Of a stretch of 7,145 nucleotides of DNA, positions 5,885 through 7,145 are shown piece by piece. The translations under genes were made by a program, and so were the position numbers. Source of the DNA: Chromatiales bacterium (GTDB lineage Bacteria > Pseudomonadota > Gammaproteobacteria > UBA6429 > Thiohalophilaceae); NCBI GenBank assembly GCA_027001895.1, contig JALTLP010000069.1, positions 1 to 7,145 of the forward strand. Direction: 5' to 3'. Below the pieces are notes generated by a model that saw only the letters and a program-made list of their open reading frames with translations, was not told where the DNA came from and did not search any database. Position 1 is the first letter of the stretch. Every line of letters begins with the position of its first letter.

Positions 5885-7145
5885 ATGATAAAACCAACCG
5901 ACCTCCCTGCGCCTCCCCAGGCTGCCTTGCAGATTGTACGTGCCTGCGCGCGCGAAGATGTCACCAGCTCAGAAATATCGGCTATTACCGCAACCAACCC
6001 GGCGCTTACTGCGGAATTACTCCGGGTTGCCAATTCACCCCTGTATGGCATATCGCGTGAAGTCAATTCAATTAACATGGCGGTATCGGTTCTGGGGCTG
6101 CGCGCCTTGCGAAACCTGGTACTGTGTATTTCCATCCATGATGCGATTAGCAAAGAAGCCATTCCCGGCTTTAATGCCGAAGTATTCTGGGAAGACTCTC
6201 TGCGCCGAGCCATTGCCGCAAAACAAATGGCACTTATACTAAAGCAGGATGGCGACGAAGCCTTTACCGCCGGCTTATTACAGGACTTTGGATTGTTAAT
6301 CCTGTTTTACCTGCACCCCGAACAAGCCAGTCAATGGGATACATTGCGGTTACTTGATCCCGAGCAGCGTTTGCAACAGGAACAGAAAGTATTTTCGGTT
6401 AATCACGCAGAAGTTAATCAAAAGCTGGCTGAATTCTGGGAATTGCCTCAGGCACTGGGCGAGGCATTGGCACAACATCATAGTGGCAACGGCAGCCCGT
6501 GTAGCAAAATATTACTGGCGGCGGACTGGATTAACAGTGTGTTTATCAGTAACGACCCGTCACATGCCCTGCAAAATGCGAGTAGCAGCATAAGCGAAAC
6601 TATCAGTCTTTCAGCACAACAGGTAACCGAGTTATGCGAGTTAATGCCCCAGTTGGTCACAGAGGCGGCGGATAGTTTAGGTTTAAAAATAGAAAAGCAG
6701 GTCGACTTTGAACAGGTTATGCGTGATGCCAATGTGCGCCTTGCAGAAGAAAATACGGAGTATCAGGAATTAACCTGGAAGCTGGAAAAAGCCTTGCGAG
6801 AGCGTGATGCACTGGCCGCAGAACTAAACGGCGAGCTGGAACTTGCGCGGGAAATACAGGCGAGCTTATTACCGGCAGAACAGGACGCAATCCCGGTACA
6901 TGGTATTAATATATCGGCGAAAGAGTTGTCCGGTGATTTTTATGACTTTTATAAACTGGATGACGGTCGCATTATGTTTAACCTGGGCGATGTCTCTGGC
7001 AAAGGGATGAATGCGGCAATGTTAATGGCGAAAGCCAGCAGTCTGTTTCGTTGCCTGGGTAAAAAAATTCATTCGCCGGCCGAGTTATTAAAAATAATTA
7101 ACCATGAAATTTGCGAAACCAGTATCCGTGGTATGTTTGTTACCA
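5885..7145 (+). CDS. HDOD - coiled coil - SpoIIE/PP2C phosphatase fusion, 3' end outside window
   Basis: From ATG 5885 the frame stays open for 420 complete codons to the right edge without a stop, so the gene is partial. Residues 1 to about 215 are an HDOD domain. Family marks are LPAPPQAALQIV, NPALTAELLRVANSPLYG (38-55), AVSVLGLRALRNLVL (66-80), GLLQDFGLLIL (130-140) and WELPQALGEALAQHH (185-199). The HD pair seen in true HD enzymes is QD (133-134), as expected for a non-catalytic HDOD. About 280-325 is a charged coiled coil. From LELAREIQASLLP (318-330) a SpoIIE/PP2C domain begins, with metal aspartates in GDFYD (D351, D354) and GDVSGKG (D369). Such phosphatases dephosphorylate STAS anti-anti-sigma proteins in partner-switching pathways like RsbU. 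HDOD probably acts as the sensing or docking part. The protein is cytosolic, with no membrane segments. The start fits the normal HDOD N-terminus, but no good Shine-Dalgarno sequence precedes it. Confidence 0.9.
   Translation, partial: MIKPTDLPAPPQAALQIVRACAREDVTSSEISAITATNPALTAELLRVANSPLYGISREVNSINMAVSVLGLRALRNLVLCISIHDAISKEAIPGFNAEVFWEDSLRRAIAAKQMALILKQDGDEAFTAGLLQDFGLLILFYLHPEQASQWDTLRLLDPEQRLQQEQKVFSVNHAEVNQKLAEFWELPQALGEALAQHHSGNGSPCSKILLAADWINSVFISNDPSHALQNASSSISETISLSAQQVTELCELMPQLVTEAADSLGLKIEKQVDFEQVMRDANVRLAEENTEYQELTWKLEKALRERDALAAELNGELELAREIQASLLPAEQDAIPVHGINISAKELSGDFYDFYKLDDGRIMFNLGDVSGKGMNAAMLMAKASSLFRCLGKKIHSPAELLKIINHEICETSIRGMFVT

Noticed and set aside
5842..6242. Minus-strand open frame (6213-5842) and + frame (5934-6242) over the HDOD start
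   Set aside because: Both overlap the frame beginning at 5885, which has clear HDOD motifs. The translations of the other frames show no recognisable domain.
6354..6732. Open frames at 6354-6593 (+) and 6732-6478 (-)
   Set aside because: They lie inside the long HDOD-SpoIIE frame, which continues without a stop to the window edge. They are out-of-frame shadows.
1..7145. Search for CRISPR arrays, tandem repeats, insertion sequences, tRNA or rRNA genes and defence or toxin-antitoxin modules
   Set aside because: Nothing matching these was found on reading both strands. All long frames belong to the nine families described.

Overview
The window reads as chromosomal DNA from a moderately AT-rich, free-living proteobacterium, most likely a gammaproteobacterium. 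This rests on family content: a GFA enzyme, a LysE/RhtB exporter, a 68-residue three-helix protein of a type I associate with gammaproteobacteria, a UPF0126/TRIC channel, a patatin-like lipase and an HDOD regulator. A REP-like half repeat at the left edge fits too. The assignment is inference. I see no phage, transposon, CRISPR, plasmid, tRNA or rRNA signal, and it looks like ordinary housekeeping/accessory chromosome.

Layout. Seven genes run on the + strand from 47 to 4493. They are a seven-cysteine GFA-family protein, a seven-helix ceramidase-like (CREST) membrane hydrolase, a cupin, a LysE/RhtB exporter, a 68-residue membrane protein, an exported metallo-beta-lactamase-fold hydrolase and a TRIC/UPF0126 channel. 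Cupin and LysE (19-base gap) look like one transcription unit, with a plausible sigma70 promoter at 1359-1386. The small membrane protein, MBL hydrolase and TRIC channel (gaps of 24 and 25 bases) look like a second unit, possibly read through from the first. A 14-base perfect palindrome flanked by A and T runs separates this block from a convergent minus-strand patatin-like lipase (5735 to 4560). A 149-base divergent intergenic region with a 10-base palindrome then leads into a + strand gene that leaves the window. That last gene encodes an HDOD domain, a coiled coil and a SpoIIE/PP2C phosphatase domain, and its frame stays open from 5885 to the right edge.

How the genes may work together. 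Most of the + strand block is membrane or envelope related (two transport or channel proteins, two further membrane proteins, one exported hydrolase). Two genes, the CREST protein and the patatin, are probable lipid hydrolases. The HDOD-SpoIIE protein should act in a partner-switching (RsbU-like) signalling pathway whose other members would lie to the right. No single obvious new multi-gene system is visible. The points most worth a second look are the HDOD-SpoIIE fusion, the exact match of the CREST protein to the ceramidase zinc-site spacing, the exported MBL enzyme with its two small membrane neighbours, and the cupin lacking one canonical metal ligand. There is no gene-free stretch longer than about 150 bases.
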